Of a stretch of 64,000 nt of DNA, positions 43,506-56,372 are shown in pieces (position 1 is the stretch's first letter; each line of letters begins with the position of its first letter). The notes beneath the pieces are model-generated. The model was not told the origin of the DNA. It did not search any database and saw only the letters and a list, made by a program, of their open reading frames with translations. A program made the position numbers and the translations under genes. Source of the stretch: Lithospermum erythrorhizon. Taxonomy: Eukaryota; Streptophyta; Magnoliopsida; Boraginales; Boraginaceae. The stretch is from positions 930,001-994,000 of the forward strand of contig JADFUC010001868.1 of the NCBI GenBank assembly GCA_019722365.1, given 5' to 3'.

Positions 43506-46500
43506 ATGAAGCAACCACCGCAACAGTCTAGTTCAACGGTGGAGGAAATGGGGTCAGCTGAGGAGGTCATAAAGGCTTTTCTTGATTATTTGGTTGATCC
43601 TTTGTTGCCTCTCAAGCCACCAAGTAGTGCACCCTCGCTTTCGAACCAGCAAAAAGTAGCCAAACAGGTGCTTTTATACATTTTTGTTCCCTTTTTGGGG
43701 GAATGATTATAATGGAGCAAATTAAAAATGAGTGTTGTTTTAGTGTTTTAGCTTATGTTATTTGTTAATTTTAAAATCATAAAACGGGGTTGATAACTGA
43801 ATTGATGATTTTGGTGTTTTAGTGTTTTATGGCTTCAATATGTGAAAAATGGGGTTGATAACTGAATTGATGATTTTGGTAGAAGACTTGAAGTCATAGA
43901 TTGTGGTCATTGATTATCGAAAGTCATAGCATGTGAGGTGGATATCGTAAGTCTGTATCGTGAAAGGAAAGATGTATTGATTGGTCGAGCAGTCTACTAA
44001 GAGAGTAGTAAATGCCTAAGTTCTTATTGTAGAAGTCACGCTCCTGCTTTGGAGTCGAGCTCATAAAAAATGTCCAGTTCTGTCCCATGTGTGAATTATA
44101 ATTATGAGAAAATTGAAGCTCAGCAGTTGTACTGTAATTATATCTCCTTGCCTTGAATAAACTAGATAATGTACATTGTTTCCTAACATGGTTTCATAAA
44201 ATGATTCCTCCACCCAGACATAATACAATGATCACAACTCTCCCATCTATGAGTTATCCTAACCGTTGTCTGATCCTAACACCAACCATTAATTCTTCTC
44301 TAGCATGCTGATCAAGTTCTTCTACTCGAAACTCACTCACTGTTGTTTAAATATAAATTTTATTATCTTTTATTAGGTAATGAACTTAAAAACGGATTTC
44401 AGGAAATAGTAAAAGTTTTCATCTTGGTAACTTCGGTGGACACAAAATTACTTGCAAAGCAGTGAAGAACATAGTTATCTGTATTGTTTTGCACTAACCA
44501 GGCTAAAGAAACACATAAGGTGTCTTTGTTTTGGTTTGGTAAATTCCTGCAAGTGTAATAACCTTTGTTTGGTTATAATACAAGGGTACTAGATACTAAG
44601 ATGTTTTTCAGTAATTTGTTTCCTTTCTTAACATGATTCTTTCTACAAGCAGCATATGTTGTCATAACCGTGGGAGCAATTGCTCTTGCAATTCTAACAA
44701 GGATGTGATGAAGACCAAAGGTCCCTAAACTGTGCGATTCCTAGACTTGAAATTTCAGCCTAGGGGTTTAAACAACCACTTCTAACCTCTGTGAGCGTCA
44801 CCATAAAGCTAATCAGTGCCCAGAACCTTCTTGATAAGTTGTTTTATTTATCTGTATATTTCGATTTTTTCCAGAATTGCTTATCAGGTAACTTTTCCTG
44901 CACTCCTGTCTGTTCAACGAATTCGAGTTCTGTGAAAATTAAATTTATTTTTCATATGTTATAGTATAGTTTTAAAATATGTTGGATCAATATCATTGGA
45001 GAGCTGTATTCATTTGGACATTATACAGATATTAAGTTTTCTATGTTTCAGAAAATATTGAAGGACCATGACGTATCTAAATAGCTCATTGTTGGATTTC
45101 TGATTCAGATGCATGCTGTCGTGTTACTTTATAACTATTACCAAAGGAAGCGTCATGCACGGGCAGAGTTTTTAGACTTCATGTCGTTCTGTAGGCTGGT
45201 TGTTACTTTAAGGCCAGTTCTAGCAGCATACATGACGTCCACAGAGAGACCTGTGCCTACCGATTCAGAAAATCTGGAAAACCAATTATCTGTGGCACAG
45301 AAAGCAATTGAGGACGCATGTAAAATATCTACATCATTAGATGTATCAAGAGACATTCCAGATGTAAAGGAATGGGTGGTTTCCAAAGTTGCAGTATTTC
45401 TTGTCAACCCCTCCAAAGAAAGTTGCACTCTTTCATTTAGTTCGCTCACTGATGGTGTTTGGTCTATCTTTGAAAAGAGAATTGATCAGTGTGTTGACAA
45501 TCAAGAAAATCAAACCAAGAGCAGAAACCTAGACAAAAAGAAAAGGAAGAGGAGGCCATCTACAGGTGAACCTGACCTCCAGCAGTTGGCCTTTTCAGCA
45601 TTGAAAGAAGCAAGAGGTAATTTATCTGTTTTAAGCTGGTCAAGTAATAGGGATGGAACTGGAAGATCACGAACAGACCATGTTGCAATAATTATTATTA
45701 ATTTTTTTTTTTTTGGGTAGCTTTAAAATATGGATACCATCTGAAACATGATATTCCTGACAAGAAACTCCTTTATAGTTAGTCTGCTAATCGGAGAGCT
45801 GTTTTTCAAGTCTTTGCTACTAACATTTTTTGTCCTTCTGCGACTCCAGCTAAGTTAGAATTTTTTCCGAAATGTCAACAATTAGATTTTGTATCATATC
45901 TATGACATCATTTCAAAAGCATATTTGGGTATTTGCAAGTGGCTTCCTGTCATATAAATATAGTATTTGGTGTTAACCAAATGATGCTATGGTAATTGTA
46001 GGTATTGAACAGTCTCATCTAAGGATTTTGGAGAGGCATGTTACATACTCCTTAGATAAAGAAAGAACCTCTGCTTGTTGCTTCATAATGGAATGCCGAT
46101 CCACCAACCAAGAATTTGAATTTTCAGTTAGAGATATTATCGAAAGGTTTGCTCATTCTTGAACGACTTTCATTATGAATTCTCTTCTCATTTTTGGATG
46201 TAATTTCAATGTGTAAGCATATTAAATAGAAGAATCTTCAATGTGCTTATCCTCAAACTCTTGTAAATAATGATTCTCTCTCTCTTTTTGCTGGGTTTGT
46301 AAAGTTCTGAACAAGATCGAGAAGAATCTTTTGTGCTAACTTAAATGGTCATGATCTGAACCAAGGGAAAAATGATTATTCATTCTTCTCTATTTTAATT
46401 GGAGATTGCATTGTAGTTTGAGAATTGGAACGTGAAATGGCATTCTAGGATTGTGCTGTCGGAAAAATTAAATTTTGCGCCCTATAACATTTTTTATCCT

Positions 46501-49500
46501 TATTTATTAGCGCGAACTATGACTTATGAAGTGATAATTTTCCACCTTGAGTAGTTTGCAGGGCCCACTGGTGAAGAAAATTTCTGGTAATTGGACACTT
46601 ACGCAATTAATCGAGTACTATAATGTTCTTCCTTATGCTGGCATCATGTCAAGTTGGTTTTTAAGGTACAACTATTAGCTTTTAGTATGTTGGTTGGATT
46701 TAACATCTAGTTGGATTTCTTATTTGATTGCATATGGTTTATGTTTCCTCTTTGCTTTGGGTTGACATCTTAACTGATAAAAAGCACTTATGTTCGTGTA
46801 TATAGCATGTTTAGAGTACTATTGTATAGTTCATAGATTGAGTCATTATATGTTCGTGTATATAGCATGTTTAGAGTACTATTGTATAGTTCATAGATTG
46901 ATCATTATTGAGTATAACTCTATACTATATGAAAAACATGTGTTGAGAATCATGAGTTTCACCTTGTATGCTTTGGCATATTTATTGTGAGATTAGTTCT
47001 TCTTCAATACCCTTCAGTATGTGGAACCCAAATTTTTGTGTGCCCAACTCGTATGTTTTGGCATATCTGTCTCCTTTAATAAACCATGTTAAGCATCAAT
47101 GAGGTTCCGCTTTAAAATAAATTGGCAGTAGGGGAGCAGTCAAGACCATATAAATCACCTCAGTATACTTTGAAATCTATAATCGTGTTTCTTTTTAATG
47201 CTACTGCTGCGACATAACATCACGTTCCCCAACCCTCTAAGAAGCTCCCGCCTAAGTGATGTAAGATGGGTTTGATTGTACACAACATTACCCCTGTGAT
47301 AACAGAGAGGCTGTTTCGAATGACCCTGGATGAAATGAACAGACTATCTACTACTTCACAAATGTTATTGCTGCTGCATGTTTATGTAAAATACTGTCCA
47401 GCGTAATCACTATTTAAAATTATGGATGTTTTGAAGGCAATTTCCCCTTATTAGCTCGGAATTATTGAATGCCAGCTATGACTTTGCAAATGCTAAAATA
47501 CAGGAAAATGATTGTGAAAATATGAGGACACAAAGTAAAGGTGATTCAACAGATGTTGAGTCTGATAAGACATATGACGATGACAACCTAGCCAAAAGTA
47601 AATACACTGAAAGCAGGGTTGACTGTGATCATGGACCAGAAAGTGAGAATGTCGAGGCAATGGATATGAATCTCAGTGGCAAGCCATCAGGCGCTGAAGT
47701 TCTTTCTCAGGGGAGCAAAAAGGAATTAATGGCAGTTAACTTCATGAAATCAGATAATTACAGCTTTGCAAATGCTAATGCCCAAGAGGATGCTTGTGAT
47801 GAGAGGTTAATGAGGATACAAGGAGAAGTTGATGAAGATGTTGAGTCTGACGGCACACTTGTTCATGAAAACCTTCCCAAAAGTAAATCTAATAAAGGGA
47901 AGAGTGACTCTCATAATGGATCAAAAGCAGAGAATTACACTGGACTGGATGTGAATCTCAGTGGCATGGTGTCAGACACTGAAATTCTTATTCAGAGAAG
48001 CAACGAGGAATCAATGGCTATTGATGTCATTGAATCGAAGAAGTTTGTATGCCCTTTCGACAAAGAGGCTAATGTGAAAAGCTCGGGCAAAAATCCAGAT
48101 GACAATGTAAAAATTGTTCAGCACAGCTCGAAGGGGAAAGTTCCTGAGGAGACCTGTGAAAGGCTACATTCTGAAAACGATAACAATCCAGTATCAGTCT
48201 CCAATTCAATGGGAGAAGAGGTTGGTACTTTCAACAGCTTTGAGAGGCCAGCAAAGAAAGTCGAAGACTTAGTCAAAAGCCATGATGTTGCTGAGAGTTC
48301 TCCACCATGTAAAACTAAAACCAACCCGTTGGTTTTATGTGATAGAAAAGTTTTGCAACTAGAATCAAGTGGCCCATATGTGGATGATATCCAAGAAACT
48401 AGAGGCACTCTTACCAATGAGGGTAATTCTACCATTATCTCTTTGTTAGGAGATGATGTTGCTGAAAGCAAGCTTAAATCTGACGAGAGACTCGCCAAAG
48501 AAAAGGACTTAATATTATGTAAATCTGACTCGCGATGTGAAAGCAAGTCTGGCCTCTTACGTAGTTCACAAGATTTGCAGCTTAACTCAGGATATATTGA
48601 TGAGGATACTGTTCTTGGAAAAGGTAACTTACCTAGTGAGATAAGTGCTACTATTATTTCACAGACCACTGATACAGATGATGTCAGAAGTGACAAACCT
48701 GATCCAAAGCTCATAGATCAAAAGGACTTCGAATATGCCACAACTGACAAGAAACGTGATCTGGGTCTTGCCTCCAAAAAACCCTCAAAATGTGAGAAAA
48801 TCGACTCTGCTTCGCAGAGTGATGTCAGAATGCCCATAACAGACCCTCCATCATTTCCATCAGGAAAACGCTCTGATGACTCTCCCATGGCTTGCCCAAA
48901 GAAAAAAGATGAAAATTTAAGCACCAAGTCATTCATAGTTTACAATGCCAAGAGAAAGAGATCCAGAAATCATGATGCACGTGCTCCTACTGGATGTGAA
49001 AATACTGAGGTAATCATGTCATTACCTCTATTTTGATCCTTCATGCTATTGACGTTGCATTTGGGTGTTAGTTCTAGCTGAACAGGGTACTTCATTCATT
49101 CTCTGTGCAGAAGGAGACTGCCAAGGGTGAGAAATCATGCAATACAGAATGTCAAGATAAAATAGAAACCAATCGTGCTATCATGCCATTCAATCTACAG
49201 GGTACACAAGTTGCGGATCCCGCAATTAATCCTCGTGAATCTGTGCATGGCGCTACAAACTATCTGCTTTCTGTAATGGCTTTGAAGGAGACTGAACTAT
49301 CCCAAACAGCTTTGGGAGTTCTCCTACAGAAAAAGCAAGATCTGGTAATAATTCAGTTGCTGATTTCTTACCTGAGCATACTTTACATCATGGATTGAGC
49401 TTGTAAAGCAAGGGTTCACCTGCACCATGTTTACTTGTTTTGTTAGAATTCAAAAATGGAAAGGTTCAACAGCCACTTCTAAACGTGGATATTAGATTAA

Positions 49501-51982
49501 TGTTTGATTGGTTTCTCATGGTTTCAAATTAACATGTTATTAAGTAGAAAAGAATCAAAATATCGCTGCATGTTCTGAATGGTTGACAATAGCTTCACAA
49601 GTTATACAGTTTAGTGTCTTCTATGTTAAATTTTAGGCAATAATTAACATAGAATTTGGAGGATGTATTATCTCAACATGATCGTTATTATTGAGTTTTT
49701 GGTTATGAATTATGAGTGATCTTGATCTATTGGATTGCTTGGAGTTGGACATTGTGGTTGATTAAGTGTTCCCTGGTTTGCGTTACTGTTTTATTAGTTC
49801 CTTCCTCAATGATCGGAACAATGATACTAATCGTTGATGTTATCTCATTGTGCTAGTGTCATCAGCAGCAGGAGATCCAAGATCAGATTGCACTATGTGA
49901 TCAAAGCATTCAGAAAATTTTAGATGGTACATTTTCTAATTTGGCAATAAAAGTTCCATGATTATTGTTAGAGCTTCTCTTGCTTAATGATTCAAAATAA
50001 CATATTCAGGGAGCTCGTTAGCTAAGACACAACTATTGTGTTTATGATTTTGCATTTGACTGAATTTGGGATGGCAATTACTGATATCAAATCCCTCTTC
50101 CATCAACCTATTCACTTGTGTGGATGATGTAAATTGGAAAATAGCTATATGTTCTCTTACTAAAAGATAAATAATTCATAACACATCCTGAGACACTTGT
50201 TACTTTTTTATCTCTCTCACAATTGAAAAAAGAGATCTTACCAGAAAGCACGAGTATTTTTACGTCCTTGTGATGTAACCAGTTAAAATTGTTAGTTGTC
50301 CTATGTTTATTGCATTGGTACATTATTTCTTTCTTCTCAAATGCATTGGTTTGTATATAGTATGTTCACCTAAGAAAATTTTATTGAGTTACAAATTTAC
50401 AATACTCTGCCTTTTTTGTATTCTCGTACTGTCATCGGGCAATGTAGAATATTTGTTTACATCAACGCCATGGAAAGGCTTCAATTATGTGAAATCTTTT
50501 GTTAGCATATACTGTTTGAATTTTCCATACAAACTTGGAAAGTTTTCCATACAGGTGGAGGAATCAATATTTTATTCATAGTTTATTGCACTTGAATCGG
50601 TACAGTCTATGGGATATCTTCTAATTGTATGTATGCATTTATTGGACCAGGGAATGAAAATAGTTTGGTGCTGAAAATAGATACCTTAATAAATTGTTGC
50701 AATGATTTCTTGAAAACGGAAGTCCAGTGCAATAGCTATGATGAAGGTGGAGATTCGGGTACCATTCAGTCGCCTAGACCAGAGACAATTTTCAAACCTT
50801 TTCCGTCTATTGGGTCTGCATATCAGGCAAGTTTTGAAGTTAAGTACTCATATACTAGGTAGCTACTGACTAAACTGAGAGAGATTGTTTCTCTTAATTT
50901 AATTAAAGTGATATATGTTATATGTCAATCCTTTTCCTTTTTATGTGCAAACAGCAAGTTGTTTACCTTTGTCCCATACAAAAAGATTAGAGGTTTTAAA
51001 GTAAGTAGAATGGATAATTGGAGGTGCTTGTTTTTCCAGTTTGCATTGAAGAAATACAGTGTACTACATACTAAATACTAAGTCATATTGATAAGAACTT
51101 TGCCGACGTTGCAGTAAATATGCCTTCCAATCCCCATCTGTTGAGATGTTACAGAATAAGAGGTTCATGTTGGGTCCTCTTTCTTCATTATTTATCATGC
51201 TGCTGAAATTCGGGCTCGTAGATTTGTCATGTCTACTGCATATTAACTACTCTTAGCAGAGCTTTATTGAAAAAAGCTGGAGTTTGTACACCCTCCTACA
51301 AAACAATTTTGGACCAGATTTTTTTGTCCCGGTTATCATTTTATAAGCTTTTAATAAAGCTCATGCATGAATTAGGCTTTCATTCTACAATGAGAATATA
51401 ATCAAAATGGCTCCATTTTCCAAGACTAAAGTTAGGCTTGAATGCAGGAGTCGGACAACAGAAATGCAAACTATTGTGCCCCAGCAGGCCAGTATATGTC
51501 AAGCTCAAGTGGTAAGATATTTAAATTTGTCCACGAACTAATGATTACCAATGGCAGTTCATGCATGGTTTTAAAAAGTAAATATTATCATTTAATATGT
51601 ATTTCATGGTCAAGTTGTTATTATAAATGTTTGTTTCTTAATATTAGAGGCTGCGAATAATGCCAGGAGCAACTAGCTTGTCTATGAATGGTCGAGAAAA
51701 CTTCGATCTAGTTTAACCTATGCGACATAATTCGAGAGTTGTCTCTTGGTTGTGCTTTAGCATGATCTTTATTACAGAATATATAGTGTACTGGTTTGGA
51801 TACTCTACATATCATTAATGGTCGATATTTCTTCTATTTGGTTAGGAAACGTTCTTGGTGGAGTTGATGGCGGTGAAATGGATTTCAAGTGTTCCGGAGA
51901 GGGTACCAGGTTCTCCAGTCCTCATGAAATGGAGTCGGCTGCTTCTGAGATGGCCGCGGCAGGGGAAACCATGGAGCATTGA
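43506..51982 (+). CDS. Conserved plant protein of unknown function, 1060 aa, probably nuclear
   Basis: Exons: 43506..43667, 45109..45616, 46002..46146, 46552..46665, 47437..49009, 49111..49344, 49857..49926, 50651..50826, 51448..51511 and 51846..51982; 3183 nt, frame unbroken, all GT-AG except a GC donor after 50826. The N-terminal part (1-310) is ordered and looks conserved: EEVIKAFLDYLVDPLLPLK, QMHAVVLLYNYYQRKRHARA, WVVSKVAVFLVNPSKES, LQQLAFSALKEA, KISGNWTLTQLIEYYNVLPY. Then comes a 524-residue acidic/Ser-rich exon with two 94-residue repeats, likely disordered. The C-terminal part has HQQQEIQDQIALCDQSIQKI, coiled-coil-like, and ends AAAGETMEH. Basic clusters KKKRKRR (about 210) and AKRKRSRNHDAR (about 820) suggest nuclear import. 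The exon 4 acceptor (46551) was chosen to keep frame. I do not recognise a named domain. Confidence 0.82.
43786..43880 (+). repeat. Two-copy 30-bp direct repeat in intron 1 of the 1060-aa gene
   Basis: GGGGTTGATAACTGAATTGA with TGATTTTGGT occurs at 43786 and again at 43851 without change, period 65. It is intronic. Confidence 0.85.
46791..46900 (+). repeat. 60-bp tandem duplication, two near-identical copies, intron 4
   Basis: TGTTCGTGTATATAGCATGT and the 30 bases after it are repeated exactly at 46791 and 46851. The lack of divergence points to a very recent event or replication slippage. Intronic. Confidence 0.9.
47477..48040 (+). repeat. Internal 94-residue tandem duplication in exon 5 of the 1060-aa gene
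   Basis: Repeat 1 (47477-47758) and repeat 2 (47759-48040) align without large gaps: YDFANAKIQEND / YSFANANAQEDA, DVESDKT / DVESDGT, MDMNLSGKPSGAEVL / LDVNLSGMVSDTEIL, KELMAVNFM / EESMAIDVI. The DNA still shows shared words such as AGCTTTGCAAATGCTAA, so the repeat arose by duplication, but protein identity is only moderate and it is old. Confidence 0.85.
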
Positions 51983-52567
51983 CTTATTAGCTTTACATCT
52001 AGTTAACTATGTATCTGGGAAAACAATTATCGTTGAAAACTTATTAAGCACTATAAACTATCTTGGTGCCCTTCTATGTAGATCACTAGAATTGAGAACC
52101 AAACTATTTATTATTGCATCTTAAGATACTACTTTTGCATTTTCATTTTGAATGTAATGACTGATTATTATTTACATAACGTCTAGAACGATAACGATAA
52201 ATAAAAAAAGAAGGGAGGGGGTATATAGATGGACTGTTTTATCAACTCGGTGGAATGCTTCGTTGAAATGGTTAAATGGACTGTTTTTACAGATACATTT
52301 ACTTCGTTATAAAAAAAATAGTATCATCATTTTTATCTCATCATATATATTTTGATTCTTCAAAAATGGTTGCTGGTTATTACGTTCATACATTGTACAT
52401 TGAAAATAAATCGCATGAAGAAGGTTGTTATCAAAAGTTGGCATCCATAATTTATTTCAAATTCCTATTTAATCTCCAGGTTGATGGCTCAAAAGCTCAA
52501 ACAAAGACAATAAGCACAATTACTTCCTATTTTATCACCTAAGATAGCGGGCCATGTAAATATGTAA

Positions 52568-53725
52568 TCACTCAAGTGGGTTCCAGGGAAATTCATATGG
52601 AAAAGTAAGATACAACTCGGGAGCAAATGAAGTCTTTATCTTCTCCAGGTTTCCAGCAACAGCATCATACCAATACATGTTACCTCCCATGTGAACCATG
52701 ACCCGATTAGGATCGCGAGGATGCAAACCTTTAATCGTACAACCGTTGCTTGTATCATATGTTCTTCAAGAGTTAGTGGGTCAGTTCAAATCATCCTTCT
52801 GTGAGTCACTGAATGCTTGAAGTCAATAAGCTCTTCTCGCCAACACACAATCCTGCAGAACCCATAACTCTAAACGATGCAGTAAGCTGCAGGCGTAGGT
52901 TAATTTCCCATTAGATGCAGCCAGCCAATCCTCGAGGACTACATCATCTGGACTAATATGATCACCATCCTCCGGATGAGGCACCTCCAGTACTTGTACG
53001 CTCTCATTGGAACGATCATAAGCAAGAAAATGGCATCCAGCTAACCAGTATACCATTTCTTCTAGCACAATTCCAGGGAGAGAACGTCTTCCCATACAAA
53101 ATGGCAATGGAGATTCAATACAAGAAACGTTCCATTCATCTGCATACACATATAAAATTTCAACTTTATAAAGGAAAATCTAGTCAATATAATAATGCCC
53201 TAATACACAGAGTCACATACATACATAGTTACATACCTGTTTCAGAAGAAAAAATTTGCAACTCGCGTATATTCTTTGTTTCAGAAGATGTGATCCCAGC
53301 TACAAAAACTTCATAGCACCGTTGATGATGAGAATCCTTGATAATCTCCTGCAGATAAAGGCAAATAGATACATCTATAGGTCTTGGGTGATTCTGGAAG
53401 GACACGAAATTCCTCAGAATAGGATTGCAAAATGACGGCTGTATTTGCTTCTACAATACTAGCACATAGAAGAAAACCATTTGAAGAAGCCATAATATAG
53501 GCGTCTTGACCTAGGAAGTCCAGAGATTCATCCAAGGATCCCCACTTTCCTTCCTTAAGGTCGTTCCCGTGCGGAGACATGGAAATAAAGTTATTGACTG
53601 GTTGAGTTGCAACGAACTTCTTAAGCCTTGGATTAGTTATGGCATATCGTGACCCATGATAATGGGGATGTAGCTGAAAAAAGTATCCCAAAAGCAATGG
53701 TTCTCTTTGTTCCGAAACCCTACAA
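52568..53725 (-). pseudogene. F-box-associated-domain protein gene, copy A (frame-broken)
   Basis: F-box proteins of this kind select substrates for SCF ubiquitin ligases through an F-box-associated (FBA) domain. Readable pieces from 5' to 3': SEQREPLLLGYFFQLHPHYH, SLDESLDFLGQDAYIMASSN, GFLLCASIVEA, RSLPGIVLEEMVYWLAG, HFLAYDRSNESVQVLEVPHP, LELWVLQDCV and the C-terminal YEFPWNPLE, with the stop at 52568-52570. These pieces lie in different frames, broken near 53.43, 53.35 and 52.82-52.77 kb. No F-box motif is seen upstream. It is convergent with the 1060-aa gene, whose stop codon lies about 590 bases from its own. Family assignment is probable; the copy cannot be translated as it stands. Confidence 0.7.
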
Positions 53726-53884
53726 CTCGAAAAAAGGAACAGTTAAAGGCAAAGATGAGAAGTTTACATATGATAGACAACGAGAATGCAGGCGTTAACC
53801 TAAAGTATGATTATCACTTTAAGTAAGTATTTTCCAGTTTCTCTACCTCCAAACAATACAATTCTCTACCTCCAAACAATACAA

Positions 53885-54100
53885 CTACATCTCAAAATCA
53901 ACAATAAAACTCCAGAATTCACACAAATTCAACAACCCAATTTCAAAATCCAAATATTTCCACCCAAATCAATAAAAACTCCATCTTTCACAAAAAATTC
54001 AACAACCCAATGTCACAATTCAATATATTTCCACCCAAAACCCAATAAAACTCCACTGGCTGACAAAAAAATTCAACAACCCACTTTCATACATCCCCAT
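53885..54100. repeat. Minisatellite of about 70-bp units, copy A
   Basis: About three copies of a unit containing AATTCAACAACCCAATTTC, AATATATTTCCACCCAAA and AATAAAACTCCA. It lies in what would be the intron or leader of F-box copy A and recurs with more units in copy B. Confidence 0.75.
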
Positions 54101-54109
54101 CTAAAACAC

Positions 54110-54880
54110 GCGAAACACCCAAATAATCTTTATCAATATGCCCAAACTACCTCCATATTTATACCTACAATATCAAATAATTATGCTAATAATACTGTTA
54201 GCCTAAATATAACCTTAGAGGGGGTGAATAAGGTTTTAAGTTAAGTTTCTATCTTTTTCGAGTTTTAATTTAATATAGCGGAAATAACAAACTATGAGAA
54301 TATAAATTGATTCGATAAACCAACTACCCAAGCTCGAGAACGATTAGTCAAGAGATAAACAACTAAATTATAATTAACTAAAATAACAAGAATACTTGAA
54401 AGTAAATTGTGCAAGGTGGCAGAGACACACATAAGATTTTTACGAGCTTCGGGTTCCCTATCGCCCGACCGGGTCGGCCTAACCCTGGATTTTATAGCGA
54501 TAACTAAATTTCTCAAGAATTGTTTGATTACACACAAGCAACTTTTCTCAAGACTAATATCAACCACTCCAGCCTACAACCGAAACACCCAAGCTCCAAG
54601 TTTCCAAGGATTTCAACACCTAATCAACCAAGACTAGAACCCAAGACTTGACTCTTAGGATTTCACCAACTATCTAACTAAGAATGTAAAACCTACGCTT
54701 ATACCACACAAGGATTTCCCAACCAAACACAATTTAAAAAACGGTAGACTACAATATTCACACAACTATGGAAACACTCTACTAAAGATGATTTAAGATT
54801 AAATGTGAGAGCTTTTAACTTTGCCTTTGAATGTCGAGAAGATTAAATACTTAAAAAGATGGTAAAAAGTGTTAGGTTTT
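54110..54880. mobile_element. Transposon-derived segment, copy 1
   Basis: Matches 61429-62175 from GCGAAACACCCAAATAATCT to the end of the block. It carries TTAGAGGGGGTGAATAAGG and ACATAAGATTTTTACGAGCT, motifs I associate with repetitive plant elements. No coding capacity. The class is not determined. Confidence 0.5.
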
Positions 54881-54899
54881 AAAACAGCAGTTTTATATA

Positions 54900-55150
54900 T
54901 GCCTGTAATAATAAAAAGGTCACAAGATCGAGACCCCATCGAGACCAGGGGTCTCGATGAGCCCTCGACAGCTAGGGCAACGCTATAAGCCGCCCCGTGA
55001 TAGACCCTATCGAGAGGTCCAGGTCTCGATCATCGACCCCTATCGGCACTGCATCTCTCGACGTGGCCCTCGATCACCGGACTTTGAACGAGACCAAACC
55101 CTCTCGACGGGTCTGATTTGGCCTCAGCTTTCTCCAAAATAAGGATCGTT
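54900..55150. repeat. CTCGA-rich degenerate repeat
   Basis: GC-rich relative to its surroundings, with many variants of ATCGAGA/CTCGAT/CTCGAC at irregular spacing (for example GATCGAGACCCCATCGAGAC). It continues directly from the transposon-derived segment and may belong to it. The open frame at 54957-55142 has no family signal. Confidence 0.55.
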
Positions 55151-56372
55151 TCAAGCCAATTTAAACAAATGACACACATTCATTTGTACGGTTCTTTAAA
55201 TAAATCTAATCAATCTATACCTAATTAGAAATCCACGGACTATCTATTTTAAAACTAGTCAAGATTAAACCGGCAAAGTCATTACTTCCTCATACTTAAA
55301 ACAACATATACTAAAGTGTGTAGCTCTCTTACAAACTTATAACAATGAACACCACCTAGCTCCCTCGCTTAGGGTCATTGTTTGACTCAATCTTGAGTCT
55401 TCGAACATCCCGATCAACCCTTTAAGCACTTGAACTTTTTAAAGATGAAACCTAATTACAAGTTCACTTGAAAGCGGAATTAGTTCGTTTAAATAATTTG
55501 TTATCTTCAAAAAAGGTTTGAATCGAATTCCATTATTCAACAAATACAACATATCATTCTACTATCTTTATATTATAGGCAGCTTGCTTATCTCTAAATT
55601 ATCGGCGGTTTAGATTATTAGGTGATAGCTCAATAAGCATCCCGATTAAATTCAAGCATTAATTATACATACAATTCAAATAGTACTAATGCTTCACAAG
55701 TTTATTTTTGTAATTACTAATCATGGAACTTTTATTACTTTGAATATCTTGGCCTTTAGGGGTATCTGGTTGAATTTATGAAGGTAAGAGAGTGAAATTG
55801 AAATTATTAATTAATCATCTAACATGATTAATTAATGATATGACAAATGAATCTAGATAAGATCCTAGCTACATTCTTTTAAGGGTTAATGGCATTTATC
55901 GATCATACATCGCCACAACGCTCACCATTCGACCATACACGCTTCAAAAAAAATGTCTCACTCTGGGTCACCCACAAAATGAAAAGAAATTTGATTTTGC
56001 AAGAAATTGACGCGGTAAAATTGTCCAACATTCATTTTTAGATAATTACCTCTATTAAAATTTTAGGGCAAATATTCGGAATGTAGATTATTAATTTCAA
56101 TAAAACATTTGGAATGTATTACTATTGGTAAGTAGAAATATTTTGTCCCAAAATTTATTAAAGTTGAACAAATATCTCACAAATGAGTGTTGGACAGTTT
56201 TACTTCTATTAATTTGTCCTAAAAAGTTAAACTTAACATACATTTTGACGGAATGACCAAATGTCACAACTTTTGAAACATATGTGATCGAATGGGTCAT
56301 TTTGAAACATGTGTGATCGAATGGTGAACATTTTGAAACATGTATGATCGAACATTTTAATATAATACTGAC
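55151..56372. other. Non-genic stretch
   Basis: AT-rich and low complexity. Near 56.26-56.35 kb the phrase TTTGAAACATGTGTGATCGA is repeated in about three short variants. At 55.56-55.62 kb a CTATCTTTATATTATAGGC fragment recurs near 60.62 and 60.76 kb, tying this stretch to the duplicated block. No gene is seen. Confidence 0.45.

Larger units (their letters stand above)
51962..54105. repeat. Segmental duplication, copy A
   Basis: From GGGGAAACCATGGAGCATTG, in the last exon of the 1060-aa gene, to the minisatellite near 54.1 kb, the sequence matches 58133-60250 in the same orientation. It covers that gene's last codons, its 3' flank and the F-box gene body. The copies differ by many single-base indels and a few substitutions. 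Confidence 0.9.

Noticed and set aside
46790..46990. 66-codon frame with repeated FVYIACLEYYCIVHRL
   Set aside because: Produced by the 60-bp tandem copy in an intron; not a protein repeat.
48118..48714. 198-codon minus-strand frame
   Set aside because: Antisense shadow of the large exon of the 1060-aa gene; codon-biased exons often leave such frames.
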